Source of the DNA: Gammaproteobacteria bacterium
GTDB taxonomy: Bacteria > Gemmatimonadota > Gemmatimonadetes > Longimicrobiales > Gaopeijiaceae
Assembly (NCBI GenBank): GCA_028821195.1
Contig: JAPPHB010000132.1
Span: 37,508 to 101,507 of the forward strand
Reading direction: 5' to 3'
Length of the DNA stretch: 64,000 bases
A program made the position numbers and the translations under genes. Shown one piece after another: positions 48,444-57,486 of the stretch (position 1 is the stretch's first letter; every line of letters starts with the position of its first letter). Below the pieces are notes generated by a model. It had not been told where the DNA came from, ran no database searches, and saw only the letters and a program-made list of their open reading frames with translations.

Positions 48444-49592
48444 GTGATCCGGGTTGCGATCCTGGGATCCACGGGTTCGGTCGGGCGCAGTGCGCTCGAG
48501 GTCATGGGCCGGCATCCGGAGCGCTTCCGCGTGGTCGCGCTGGCCGCCAACCGCTCGGTCGCCGTGCTTCGCGAGCAGGCGGCGCTGCATCGGCCGCGCC
48601 GGGTGGTGGTCGCCGACCCCGGCGCCGGGAGGCTCGACCTCCCCGGCGTGTCGTGCGCCTACGGCCGCGAGGCTCTGATCGAACTCGCGGGGAACAGCGA
48701 CGCGGATGTGGTCGTCAATGCCCTAGTGGGGGTCTCGGGCCTGGAGCCCACCCTCGCCGTGCTGCGGGCGGGCAAGCGTCTCGCGCTGGCCAACAAGGAG
48801 TCGCTGGTGGCGGGAGGCGAACTCGTCAACGAAACGGCGCGTTCGGGAGGCGGTGAGCTGGTGCCGGTCGATTCGGAACACAGCGCGATTCTGCAGTGTC
48901 TCGCCGGCAGCGACCCCGGGCATGTGGCCCGCATCGTGCTGACCGCTTCAGGCGGTCCCTTTCGCCGCTGGGACGCGTCGCGAATGAACGACGTCACGCC
49001 CGCCGACGCGCTGCGCCATCCCACCTGGAACATGGGTTCGAAGATCACCATCGACTCGGCCACGCTCGCGAACAAGGCGCTGGAGGTCATCGAGGCACAC
49101 TTCCTGTATGGGATGGAGTATGAACGCATCGACGTGGTCGTTCATCCACAATCGATCGTCCATTCGTTCGTGGAGTTCACGGACGGATCGGTCGTGGCGC
49201 AACTCGGCCTTCCCACCATGGAACTGCCCATTCTGTACGCGCTGACACACCCGGAACGGATCGACGACGCCCGCCTGCGAACGTTCCGTCCTTCGCGCCT
49301 GTCGGATCTCACGTTCGAGGAACTGGACCGGCTGCGGTTCCCCCTGTTCGAACTGGGCGTGCAGGCCGGACGCGCCGGTGGCTGGGCGCCGACGGTCTTC
49401 AACGCGGCCAACGAGGTGGCTGTGCACGCATTCCTGGAGGGCGTGCTACCCTTCGGAGAGATGGCGGGGGCGGTGGGAGCGGCGCTGGAGCGAACTCCTC
49501 CAGGAAGGATCAGGTCGGTCGAAGACGTGCTCGGCGTGGATGCCGAGGCCCGGCGCGTGACCCGGGAATCCATCGAGGCGGTGGTAGCGTAA
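48444..49592 (+). CDS. dxr: 1-deoxy-D-xylulose-5-phosphate reductoisomerase
   Basis: 'IRVAILGSTGSVGRSALEVMGRHPERFRVVALAANRSV', 'LANKESLVAGGELVNE', 'PVDSEHSAILQCL', 'LRHPTWNMGSKITIDSATLANKALEVIEAHFLYGM'. Confidence 0.97.
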   Translation: MIRVAILGSTGSVGRSALEVMGRHPERFRVVALAANRSVAVLREQAALHRPRRVVVADPGAGRLDLPGVSCAYGREALIELAGNSDADVVVNALVGVSGLEPTLAVLRAGKRLALANKESLVAGGELVNETARSGGGELVPVDSEHSAILQCLAGSDPGHVARIVLTASGGPFRRWDASRMNDVTPADALRHPTWNMGSKITIDSATLANKALEVIEAHFLYGMEYERIDVVVHPQSIVHSFVEFTDGSVVAQLGLPTMELPILYALTHPERIDDARLRTFRPSRLSDLTFEELDRLRFPLFELGVQAGRAGGWAPTVFNAANEVAVHAFLEGVLPFGEMAGAVGAALERTPPGRIRSVEDVLGVDAEARRVTRESIEAVVA

Positions 49593-49631
49593 AGGCGCGC
49601 GGCTCATGAGCGGGCGCATACAGGGAGAGGG

Positions 49632-50990
49632 ATGATGGCGTTGCTGGCGACAATCGTTGTCCTGGGCGTTCTGATCCTCGTCCACGAACTTGGCCACTTC
49701 TGGGCGGCCAAGGCCGTGGGCGTAAAGGTCCTGCGCTTCTCGATCGGGCTGGGGCCGCGGGTGCTCGGTTTTCGCCGGGGAGATACCGAATACGTGATCT
49801 CGGCGATTCCGCTGGGCGGCTACGTCAAGATGAGCGGCATGGCCGACGAGGTCATGGACCAGGTGGAGGGGGGTGGCGGCTCGGTGCGGCGCGGGCCCGC
49901 CCCCACCGACTTCGACGGCAAGCCGGTGTGGGCGCGCGCGCTGGTGCTGTCGGCGGGCGTGATCATGAACATGGTCTTCGCCTTCGCGGCGTATACCACG
50001 ATCGCCGCGGGTTGGGGCAGGGTGGAAGCCGGCGAGACCCGGATCGGCTACGTGGACATGGAGCTGCTGCCCCCGGGTGCGGAACCGCTTGCGGGGCTTC
50101 CCCTGGGCGCGCGCGTCACGCGGGTGGGCGACCGCGATGTGGTCCACTGGGGGGATGTGCGTGAGGGATTCATGTCGGCACGGGGCGAGACGATCACGGT
50201 GGAAACCGAGTCCCCGCGCGTGACGGTCTCGGTGCCGGCGCCCGACGATCCTTCCGCGCGCGAGCGCCTTGCATTGGCCCTCGACTACTGGATCGACGCC
50301 GAAGTGCTGGACGTCGAACTCGGGATGCCTGCGGCGAGCGCGGGCGTGCAGCCGGGAGACCGCGTGCTCGCCGTGGACGGTGTAGCCGTGGAAAACTGGG
50401 CGCTGTTCCGGCGGGAGATCATGCGCCGTCCCGGTCGCACGGTCGAACTTCAGGTGGCGCGCGACGGGGCCCTGCTGGAGATCGCGGTGCCCCTCGCAAC
50501 GCGTGAGGAAAGGGGGCCCGACGGGGAGATCAGGACCGTGGGTCAGGTCGGCATTCTGGCTCCGGTGGCCGATCCGGTGTACGTGCCCGTTCCGCTGACC
50601 CGCGCTGCGGTCATCGGATACCGGGACACCGTGGGCACCACCCGCATGATCCTCGCGTTCCTTGGCGATCTCGTGACCGGGAACGTCTCCCCGCGCAACG
50701 TGGGCAGCATCGTCACCATCGGAACGCTGTCCGGCCAGGCCGCAGAGGCGGGGATCCAGACCTTCCTGCGCTTCATGGCTCTTTTCTCGGTGAATCTGGC
50801 GATCCTGAACCTGCTTCCCATTCCGATACTGGACGGCGGACATCTCGTCTTTCTCGGGATCGAGGCGGTCAGAGGGAGGGCACTCAGCCTGGAACAGCGG
50901 CTGCGCTGGAGCCGGGTCGGCTTCCTGGTGCTCATGGGCATCATGGTCTGGGCGCTCTCCAACGACATCCTGCGCGTGCTGGGATTGTGA
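49632..50990 (+). CDS. rseP: RIP metalloprotease RseP (site-2 protease)
   Basis: HExxH 'ILVHELGHFWAAKAVGVKVLRFSIGLGP', PDZ-like regions, 'NLAILNLLPIPILDGGHLVFLGIEAVRGRAL'. Confidence 0.96.
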   Translation: MMALLATIVVLGVLILVHELGHFWAAKAVGVKVLRFSIGLGPRVLGFRRGDTEYVISAIPLGGYVKMSGMADEVMDQVEGGGGSVRRGPAPTDFDGKPVWARALVLSAGVIMNMVFAFAAYTTIAAGWGRVEAGETRIGYVDMELLPPGAEPLAGLPLGARVTRVGDRDVVHWGDVREGFMSARGETITVETESPRVTVSVPAPDDPSARERLALALDYWIDAEVLDVELGMPAASAGVQPGDRVLAVDGVAVENWALFRREIMRRPGRTVELQVARDGALLEIAVPLATREERGPDGEIRTVGQVGILAPVADPVYVPVPLTRAAVIGYRDTVGTTRMILAFLGDLVTGNVSPRNVGSIVTIGTLSGQAAEAGIQTFLRFMALFSVNLAILNLLPIPILDGGHLVFLGIEAVRGRALSLEQRLRWSRVGFLVLMGIMVWALSNDILRVLGL

Positions 50991-51029
50991 CGCCGAACCG
51001 CCCCTGCGGCGGGGCCTGGAACGACGGCT

Positions 51030-51851
51030 TCAGAGAAACGACAGCTGCTCGGGACCGCGTTCCCGGCGCAAGGTGTCGACGCACAGCATCTCCGTAGGTT
51101 CCTCCTGCCGGGCAACGCCCAGAAAGCCCCGGTACCCCGCCCTGGTCAGTGCCCGAGAGACGGTTTCACGCGCCAGCTCGGGTGTGTTGCACTCCGCAGA
51201 GAGGTGGGCGAGCAGTATGCCGGCGAGGCGGGGATGGAGGAGATCCAGGGCAAGACGGGCGGCCGCGCGGTTGGAAAGGTGTCCGTGGCTGGATGCGATG
51301 CGCGACTTGACGTTGGCGGGGTAGGAACTCTGGTGGAGAAGCGTCTCGTCGTGATTGGCTTCCAGGACCAGGAAGTCGCAAGCCGCAAGCGCGTGGCGCA
51401 CGATCGCGGTGGACCGGCCCAGATCGGTCGCGAGCCCGACGCGGGCGCCCGATCCGACATCGACGAGGGCAATGGCCACCGGATCGGCCGCGTCGTGTAC
51501 GGTCATGAATGGCTCCACACGCAGATCCTCGATGCCGAAGGCTCGCCCGGGCCGGTATTCCACAACCTGTTCCGACCCGCGGAACAGGCGGCCGCACGCC
51601 TTGCGGGTGGCCTCGGTAAGGCAAACGGGGATGCCGTGACGTCGCGCCAGCACCCCGCTGCCGCGGGTGTGGTCTCCGTGCTCGTGCGTGAGGATGATGG
51701 CCGAGAGTTCACCCGCCTCGGCTCCGACCAACCCAAGGCGGCGCTCGGTCTCGCGCGCGCTGAAGCCGGCGTCCACCAGGACAGCCGCGCGCCCGGAGCG
51801 GACCAGAATCGAGTTGCCCTTGCTGCCGCTGCCCAGCACGCAGATCTGCAC
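51030..51851 (-). CDS. MBL-fold metallohydrolase (YycJ/WalJ-like)
   Basis: 'MQICVLGSGSKGNSILVRSGRAAVLVDAGFSARETERRL', 'IILTHEHGDHTRGSGVLARRHGIPV', 'LEANHDETLL...SSHGHLSNRAAARLALDL'. Confidence 0.9.
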   Translation of the reverse strand: MQICVLGSGSKGNSILVRSGRAAVLVDAGFSARETERRLGLVGAEAGELSAIILTHEHGDHTRGSGVLARRHGIPVCLTEATRKACGRLFRGSEQVVEYRPGRAFGIEDLRVEPFMTVHDAADPVAIALVDVGSGARVGLATDLGRSTAIVRHALAACDFLVLEANHDETLLHQSSYPANVKSRIASSHGHLSNRAAARLALDLLHPRLAGILLAHLSAECNTPELARETVSRALTRAGYRGFLGVARQEEPTEMLCVDTLRRERGPEQLSFL

Positions 51852-51871
51852 GACCGGTCCGGACCCGCCGG

Positions 51872-53164
51872 CTAGTCGGCGCCGGCCACGCTGAGCCAGG
51901 CACGCTCGAGAACGGCCTGCATCTCCGGCGCAAGCCGAACGCCCCTGCGGCTCATGACATGCGCCGCCGTGTCCAGAAAGCGGTTCAACTCAAAAAGCGG
52001 CGCTTCGGGCGCCGCGCCCCATCGAAAGGGCGGGAGATAGCTCGTCGGGGCCGTTGCGCCGAACAGGTTACAGCCTGCCCCGATGACCGCGCCGGTGTTG
52101 AGGAACGTTCCAATGCCGGTCTTGACGTGGTCGCCCAGAAGGCAGCCCAGCTTGGCCAGGCCGGAAGGCACGGCACCCTCGCCCGTGCGGACCTTCACGT
52201 CGCGATAGTCGTTGCGAAGATCGCTGTTCGTGGTCATCGCGCCCAGGTTCACCCAGCGACCGAGGTAAGAGCGGCCCAGGAAGCCGCCGTGGGCCTTGTT
52301 GTCGTAGCCGAGCAGGACGCTTTTCTCGATGTCGCCGCGGATTCTGCATGCCCGACCCACGTAGGAAGCGCATACCCTTCCACCGAGGACGGTCGAGCCG
52401 GGTCCCACATACAGCGGACCCTCCAGGCGGGCCGGCCCGCACACGCGCACGCCCTCGCCGAGGACGATGGGCCCCGGGCCCGTGTCGAGCAGCACGCCCG
52501 GCTCGACGGCGGCACCGGGGCCGACGGTGAAGAGGCCGTCTCCCAGGAGGTGGACGCCGGGGGGGAGGGAGGACCCTGAGGGTGGGATCGCCATGCCACC
52601 CTCGCGCGCCCCCACCGGCCGCCCCCCGGCCCCGCTCGACGACGTGGACGCGAGAGGGGTGAACATCCCGGCCTCGAGGTCTTCACGGAGCTGAGCGGGG
52701 GCCCGTGCCACCAGCTCCCAGACGTGCTCCAGAACGAATCCTTCCAGCTCGATTCCGGCCTTCGTCCGGGGAGCGGCAGCGGGATCCGCCATGTCACGCG
52801 GGCGGGGAGGCGGGGCACCGGGAGGGAGGCTCCACCCGACCGTCGTGCCGTGGATGCGCAGTTCGGCGGGCACCGGAGGCAGTTCCGGCGGCTGCCTCCG
52901 CACCACGGCCCGGCTGGACACCAGGATGCGGTGGACGCCGCGCCCCACGTCGGAGGCCACCAGTGCCCGGGGTGCTTCGTCTTCGCGGAAACCGGCGAGG
53001 CGGGCGCCTGCAAGATGGCCGCCGTATTCCACACGCCACGCGCGGGCTGCCCGCTCCCAGAGCCGCAACGCACCAAGGACCAGTTCGGCTGCGGGACGTG
53101 TCAGGGCAAACGGTTCCCAGCGCCGGGCGCGGGCGTCGTCGAACAGGTAGAGGCGAGCGCTCAC
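51872..53164 (-). CDS. GlmU-related sugar-nucleotide transferase/acetyltransferase with left-handed beta-helix
   Basis: N-terminus 'LYLFDDARARRWEPFALTRPAAELVLGALRLWERAARAW' resembles the alternate bacterial GlmU-like family; hexapeptide repeats 'GVLLDTGPGPIVLGEGVRVCGPARLEGPLYVGPGSTVLGG', 'NLGAMTTNSDLRNDYRDVKV'. Confidence 0.8.
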   Translation of the reverse strand: MSARLYLFDDARARRWEPFALTRPAAELVLGALRLWERAARAWRVEYGGHLAGARLAGFREDEAPRALVASDVGRGVHRILVSSRAVVRRQPPELPPVPAELRIHGTTVGWSLPPGAPPPRPRDMADPAAAPRTKAGIELEGFVLEHVWELVARAPAQLREDLEAGMFTPLASTSSSGAGGRPVGAREGGMAIPPSGSSLPPGVHLLGDGLFTVGPGAAVEPGVLLDTGPGPIVLGEGVRVCGPARLEGPLYVGPGSTVLGGRVCASYVGRACRIRGDIEKSVLLGYDNKAHGGFLGRSYLGRWVNLGAMTTNSDLRNDYRDVKVRTGEGAVPSGLAKLGCLLGDHVKTGIGTFLNTGAVIGAGCNLFGATAPTSYLPPFRWGAAPEAPLFELNRFLDTAAHVMSRRGVRLAPEMQAVLERAWLSVAGAD

Positions 53165-54288
53165 GTCCGTTGGATGCGCGACGGGGAGGGGAGCCGCTGC
53201 ACGAGGCGCTTGAGTTCGCGGGCGTGCTCGCGGGTCGTGACCATCGTCACGTCCCCCGCGACGACCACGACCATCTCTCGGACGCCGAACAACACCACCC
53301 GCCCGCCTTCGCTGTACACGATGTTGTCGTCACTCTCAACGCAGACGACATCGCCGGCCCGGGTGTTCCCGCGCTGGTCGGGCGTCCGCGTCCGGGCGAG
53401 CGCCTCCCAGCTGCCCACATCATCCCAGTCAAAGGATGCCGGAAGCATGGCGCACGAGCGGCTGCGCTCCAGCACGGCCTCGTCGACGCTCACCGTGGGC
53501 GCGTGGCGGAAGAAGCCGTTCACGTCGCCTTTCTCGAGTCGCGGCAGCAGGGCCGCGATGCCGGGAGCGTGCGCGCGAAGTTCCTTCAGGAACACCGATG
53601 CCCGCCAGACGAAGATACCCGTGTTCCACAGGAACCCCTGGCGAATGTACTCGGCGGCCCGCCCGGCGTCGGGTTTCTCGTGAAAACGCAGCACACGCCG
53701 GGGAGGCTCGCCCGCCCCGTGGCGGGCAGGCCCGTCCAGGGCGTCGCCGGGTTGCAGGTATCCGTAGCCGGTGTCGGGGCGATCCGGCCGGGCCCCGACG
53801 GTGAGCAGGACATCGTCTCGAGCCGCAATCCGCACCGCGCGCGCAACCAGTGAACGGAACGCGGCGGCGGGACGTATGACATGGTCCGAATGCAGGGAAA
53901 CGATCACCGCGTCCGGATCGCTTCGCCAGGCGGTCCAGGTCGCCCAGGTGAGTGCCGGTGCCGTGCTGCGCGGGCGCGATTCCCAGAGGAAGCAACCGGG
54001 AGGCAACTCCGGCAGCGCGGAAGTCAGCGGTGACTCCAGGTGCCGTCCCGCGACGATCCGCAACCGGCGGGCCGGGACCAGCTCCAGCGCGCGCAGGACC
54101 GTGTCGGCTACGAGGGGGCGGCTCGAAACCAGCGGCAGGAGCTGCTTGGGGCGAGCGGGCGTGCTGGCGGGCCAGAACCGGGAACCGGCGCCACCCGCGA
54201 GGATGACGACCCGGAGGTGGGGGTCGGCGGGGGTCAACGCCGCTCGCTGATGCGGGTCGGAATGCACGCGGAAACTTACCCGCGGCAC
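53161..54288 (-). CDS. Mannose-1-phosphate guanylyltransferase family protein
   Basis: 'LRVVILAGGAGSRFWPASTPARPKQLLPLVSSRPLVADTVLRAL', 'IVSLHSDHVI', 'FHEKPDAGRAAEYIRQGFLWNTGIFVWRASVFL', 'FDWDDVGSWEAL'. GTGA overlap with the downstream gene. Confidence 0.93.
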   Translation of the reverse strand: MPRVSFRVHSDPHQRAALTPADPHLRVVILAGGAGSRFWPASTPARPKQLLPLVSSRPLVADTVLRALELVPARRLRIVAGRHLESPLTSALPELPPGCFLWESRPRSTAPALTWATWTAWRSDPDAVIVSLHSDHVIRPAAAFRSLVARAVRIAARDDVLLTVGARPDRPDTGYGYLQPGDALDGPARHGAGEPPRRVLRFHEKPDAGRAAEYIRQGFLWNTGIFVWRASVFLKELRAHAPGIAALLPRLEKGDVNGFFRHAPTVSVDEAVLERSRSCAMLPASFDWDDVGSWEALARTRTPDQRGNTRAGDVVCVESDDNIVYSEGGRVVLFGVREMVVVVAGDVTMVTTREHARELKRLVQRLPSPSRIQRT

Positions 54289-54418
54289 AGTGTAAAATCA
54301 ACGGAATTCACCGCTCCGGGGTTGACCCGCCGTAGCCGTCGGGGTAGTCTTTGCGCGCTCCGCGAGCAGGCTGTCGGCTCGCCGGAGCCAGCCCTTCCTC
54401 CGTTGCCAAACAGTCGTC

Positions 54419-54979
54419 ATGCGTTCGCTCGGGATCATCCTCCTTCTCCCTTCGCTGGTTGCCACCGCTGCGTGCGGAAGAGATCCTTTTGCGCTCGAGT
54501 GGATCGCCTCCGCCGATACGGTGCGCCTGTACGCGATCTCCCGTCCCGAGCCCAACGTCGAAACAGGCTTCGACTTCGGTGCCCGGCACGCGGTTCGCAT
54601 CGAAGCCCCCGCGACCACCTCGGCCTGGGACCTGGCCGTCGACGTCGAAGGCGGCAGGGCCGTCTTCCTGACCCCCGGATTCTTCGGCGTCGACTCGGAT
54701 GCGGCGCTGGTGGAACTGCCCGACGAGAACTTCGACGACATCGAGGAAGCCCCCGAGGACGATGACGTGTACATCGAGGACCAGGCGGTACCGGTGAACC
54801 TCGGGAGCCTCTACGTGGTGCGCACGCGGCGCTTGCGCTCCAATTACGGGCAGCTCTGCAACCACTACGCGAAGTTGGTTCCCCTGGACGTGGACCGTGT
54901 TGAACGCACCGTGGTCTTCGTGTTCGACACCAACGGGATCTGCAACAGCCGCAAGATGCAGCCGGACATCTTCCCCTGA
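54419..54979 (+). CDS. Hypothetical lipoprotein
   Basis: Lipobox-like 'LLLPSLVATAACGRD'; acidic segment 'LPDENFDDIEEAPEDDDVYIED'; family not recognised. Confidence 0.7.
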   Translation: MRSLGIILLLPSLVATAACGRDPFALEWIASADTVRLYAISRPEPNVETGFDFGARHAVRIEAPATTSAWDLAVDVEGGRAVFLTPGFFGVDSDAALVELPDENFDDIEEAPEDDDVYIEDQAVPVNLGSLYVVRTRRLRSNYGQLCNHYAKLVPLDVDRVERTVVFVFDTNGICNSRKMQPDIFP

Positions 54980-55010
54980 ACCCCATCTTCCCCCAAACCC
55001 TTCCTGGGCC

Positions 55011-56288
55011 ATGCTCGATCTGCGGATGATTCGGGCGCGACCGGATCTGGTTCGTGCCGGAATGGCGCGGCGCGGCATCGCCGGCGGTGCCGCCCTGGTC
55101 GAACACTTGCGCGCGCTCGACGAGCGGCGCCGGTCCTCGATCGGAGAAGCCGATGAGCTCAGGGCGCACCGCAACACCGTTTCCCGCCGCATCGGGGAAC
55201 TGAGGCGGAAGGGTGAATCGGCGGACGGGCTGATCGACGAAATGCGCAAGGTGGGCGGCCGCATCGACGCGCTGGGCGAAGTGGTGCAGGATGCGGAGGC
55301 GCACATCCGCGATACCCTGCTGGAGATGCCCAACCTGCCGCTGCCGGAAGTGCCGGATGGGGGGGAGGAAGCCAACGCGCTTGTGCGCAAATGGGGGACG
55401 AAGCGGAACTTTGGTTTCGAGCCCAGACCACACTGGGAGCTGGGGGAGAGGCTGGGGCTCCTCGACCTCGCGCGCGGGGCAAGGATCTCGGGTTCGGGAT
55501 TCCCGGTTCTCACGGGCCGAGGTGCCCGCCTGCAGCGGGAGCTGATCGGCTACATGCTCGATCTGCATGTCCGCGAGCACGGCTACACGGAGGTGCGTGT
55601 GCCCTACATGGTCACGCGCGAGAGCCTTACGGCGACCGGCCATCTCCCGAAGTTCGAAGAGGATGCCTACGTCACGACCCTGGATGATCTCTGGCTCATC
55701 CCCACGTCCGAGGTGCCGCTTACCAACCTCCACCGGGGCGAGATCCTCTCCGCGGCCGAGCTTCCTCTTCGCTACACCGCCTACTCGCCCTGCTTCCGGC
55801 GCGAAGCCGGCGCGGCGGGCGCGGACACCCGCGGCCTTCTGCGCGTACACCAGTTCGACAAGGTGGAGCTCGTCCGCTATGAGACCCCGGAGCGCAGCCG
55901 GGAGGCACTCGAGGAGATGACTGCGGAAGCGGAGGTGATTCTCCGGCGTCTGGGACTTCCCTATCGCGTCCTCAGCCTGGCCACGGGCGATCTGGGCTTC
56001 TGGTCGGCCATGACCTACGACCTGGAGATCTGGGCCCCGGGCGTGCGCCGCTGGCTGGAAGTGTCGAGCGTCAGCACCACCACCGACTACCAGGCTCGCC
56101 GCGCGAACCTGCGGTATCGGCCCCATCCCGGCCGCAAGCCGGAATTCGTGCACACGTTGAACGGTTCGGCGCTCGCTCTGCCGCGGCTGCTGGTGGCCCT
56201 GCTGGAGACCGGCCAGGAAGAGGACGGCAGCGTGACCTTGCCGGAGCCGCTGGCCGAGCGACTCGGGGCCGGTCGCTTGCTGCCCTGA
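55011..56288 (+). CDS. serS: Serine--tRNA ligase
   Basis: 'MLDLRMIRARPDLVRAGMARRG', 'REHGYTEVRVPYMV', 'WLIPTSEVPLTNLHRGEIL', 'PCFRREAGAAGADTRGLLRVHQFDKVELV', 'LEVSSVSTTTDYQARRANLRYR'. Confidence 0.98.
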   Translation: MLDLRMIRARPDLVRAGMARRGIAGGAALVEHLRALDERRRSSIGEADELRAHRNTVSRRIGELRRKGESADGLIDEMRKVGGRIDALGEVVQDAEAHIRDTLLEMPNLPLPEVPDGGEEANALVRKWGTKRNFGFEPRPHWELGERLGLLDLARGARISGSGFPVLTGRGARLQRELIGYMLDLHVREHGYTEVRVPYMVTRESLTATGHLPKFEEDAYVTTLDDLWLIPTSEVPLTNLHRGEILSAAELPLRYTAYSPCFRREAGAAGADTRGLLRVHQFDKVELVRYETPERSREALEEMTAEAEVILRRLGLPYRVLSLATGDLGFWSAMTYDLEIWAPGVRRWLEVSSVSTTTDYQARRANLRYRPHPGRKPEFVHTLNGSALALPRLLVALLETGQEEDGSVTLPEPLAERLGAGRLLP

Positions 56289-56303
56289 GGAGGCGACGGG
56301 CGG

Positions 56304-57482
56304 GTGTCGCCGAAGCGCTGGTACGTCGGGCTCGCGGCGCTCTTCGTGGCACTGGCCGGATGGTATCTGCTCTACACACAGCAGATCGTGCGCGCGCTGC
56401 GGGCCGACAGCGAGATCTTCACGCGCATCTATGCCGAGGTTATGGAAGGTCTGACCGACCCCGAGGAAGGCAGTTCCATCCAGGCGCTCAGGGGGCTTCA
56501 ACTGCTGATCACCGAGTCGGGCGTGCCGTTCGTGATGACCGGACCCGGCGACACCGTGCTGGCCGTCGAGAACCTCCCCTTCGACGTGGATCTCGGCTCG
56601 GCGCAGGGGCAGGAGCGGGTGCGCGGCTACATCAGCATCCTGGATCAGCGCAATCCCCCGGTCGGAGATCCCGAAGTCCAGCTCATCCACTACGGCCCGC
56701 CTCCGATTCTGACGCGCCTGCGCTGGATTCCATGGCTTCAGGCAGGGGGGCTGGCGCTGGTCGTGCTCATGCTGGCGGGACTGGTGCGATACCAGCGCAG
56801 AGTGGCTGGAGAACGCGCCTGGACGGTGATGGCCCGCGAACTCGCACACCAGCTGGGGACACCGATCTCTTCGCTGCACGGCTGGGTCGAACTACTCAAG
56901 CTCCCCGCGCCCGAGCGGCCCGGAGAGCTGTCCGAGCGCGAGATTCTGCACGAACTCGACGATGATGTCGAGCGCCTCGAACGCGTTACCCGCCGATTCG
57001 AGCTGATCGGCCGGGAGCCTGCCCTCGGGCAGGTCGACCTGACCCGCGTGCTGGAGGAGCTGGAGGGCTACTTCCGTTCCCGCCTCCCCAGCCTGGCGTC
57101 GGAAGTGGAACTGGTGATGGAAGTTCCCTCCGACCTGCCCGCCGTCAGGGGACACCATGTCCTGCTCAGCTGGGCTCTCGAGAACGTGCTCAAGAATTCG
57201 CTCGACGCTCTGGCCGGGCGCGGCGGCCGGATCTCGATCACATGCTCCGGGTCGGGTGCGGATTGGGTGGATGTGCGCATCGCGGATACCGGTCCCGGAA
57301 TCGATCCCGGCGTGCGCGACGACATCTTCGAACCCGGTGTTACAACCAAGGCGAGCGGCTGGGGCGTGGGGCTCACGCTGGCGCGCCGCATCGTGCAGGG
57401 CGTGCACCGCGGCAAGCTCGAGCTGGTGTCGGAGTGGGAGCCCGGCGCGACCTTCAACATACGCCTTCCGTCCGAGGCCTGA
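56304..57482 (+). CDS. Sensor histidine kinase (two TM, small extracytoplasmic domain)
   Basis: TM1 'GLAALFVALAGWYLLY', TM2 'LQAGGLALVVLMLAGLVRY', HisKA 'AWTVMARELAHQLGTPISSLHGWVELLKLP', HATPase 'VRIADTGPGIDPGVRDDIFEPGVTTKASGWGVGLTLARRIVQGVHRG'. Confidence 0.92.
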   Translation: MSPKRWYVGLAALFVALAGWYLLYTQQIVRALRADSEIFTRIYAEVMEGLTDPEEGSSIQALRGLQLLITESGVPFVMTGPGDTVLAVENLPFDVDLGSAQGQERVRGYISILDQRNPPVGDPEVQLIHYGPPPILTRLRWIPWLQAGGLALVVLMLAGLVRYQRRVAGERAWTVMARELAHQLGTPISSLHGWVELLKLPAPERPGELSEREILHELDDDVERLERVTRRFELIGREPALGQVDLTRVLEELEGYFRSRLPSLASEVELVMEVPSDLPAVRGHHVLLSWALENVLKNSLDALAGRGGRISITCSGSGADWVDVRIADTGPGIDPGVRDDIFEPGVTTKASGWGVGLTLARRIVQGVHRGKLELVSEWEPGATFNIRLPSEA

Positions 57483-57486
57483 TCCC

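Noticed and set aside
56304-57482. H-box 'AHQLGTP' with Gln after the phosphoacceptor His in the third kinase
   Set aside because: HQ-type H boxes occur in other histidine kinases, so this alone is not evidence of an inactive or novel kinase.
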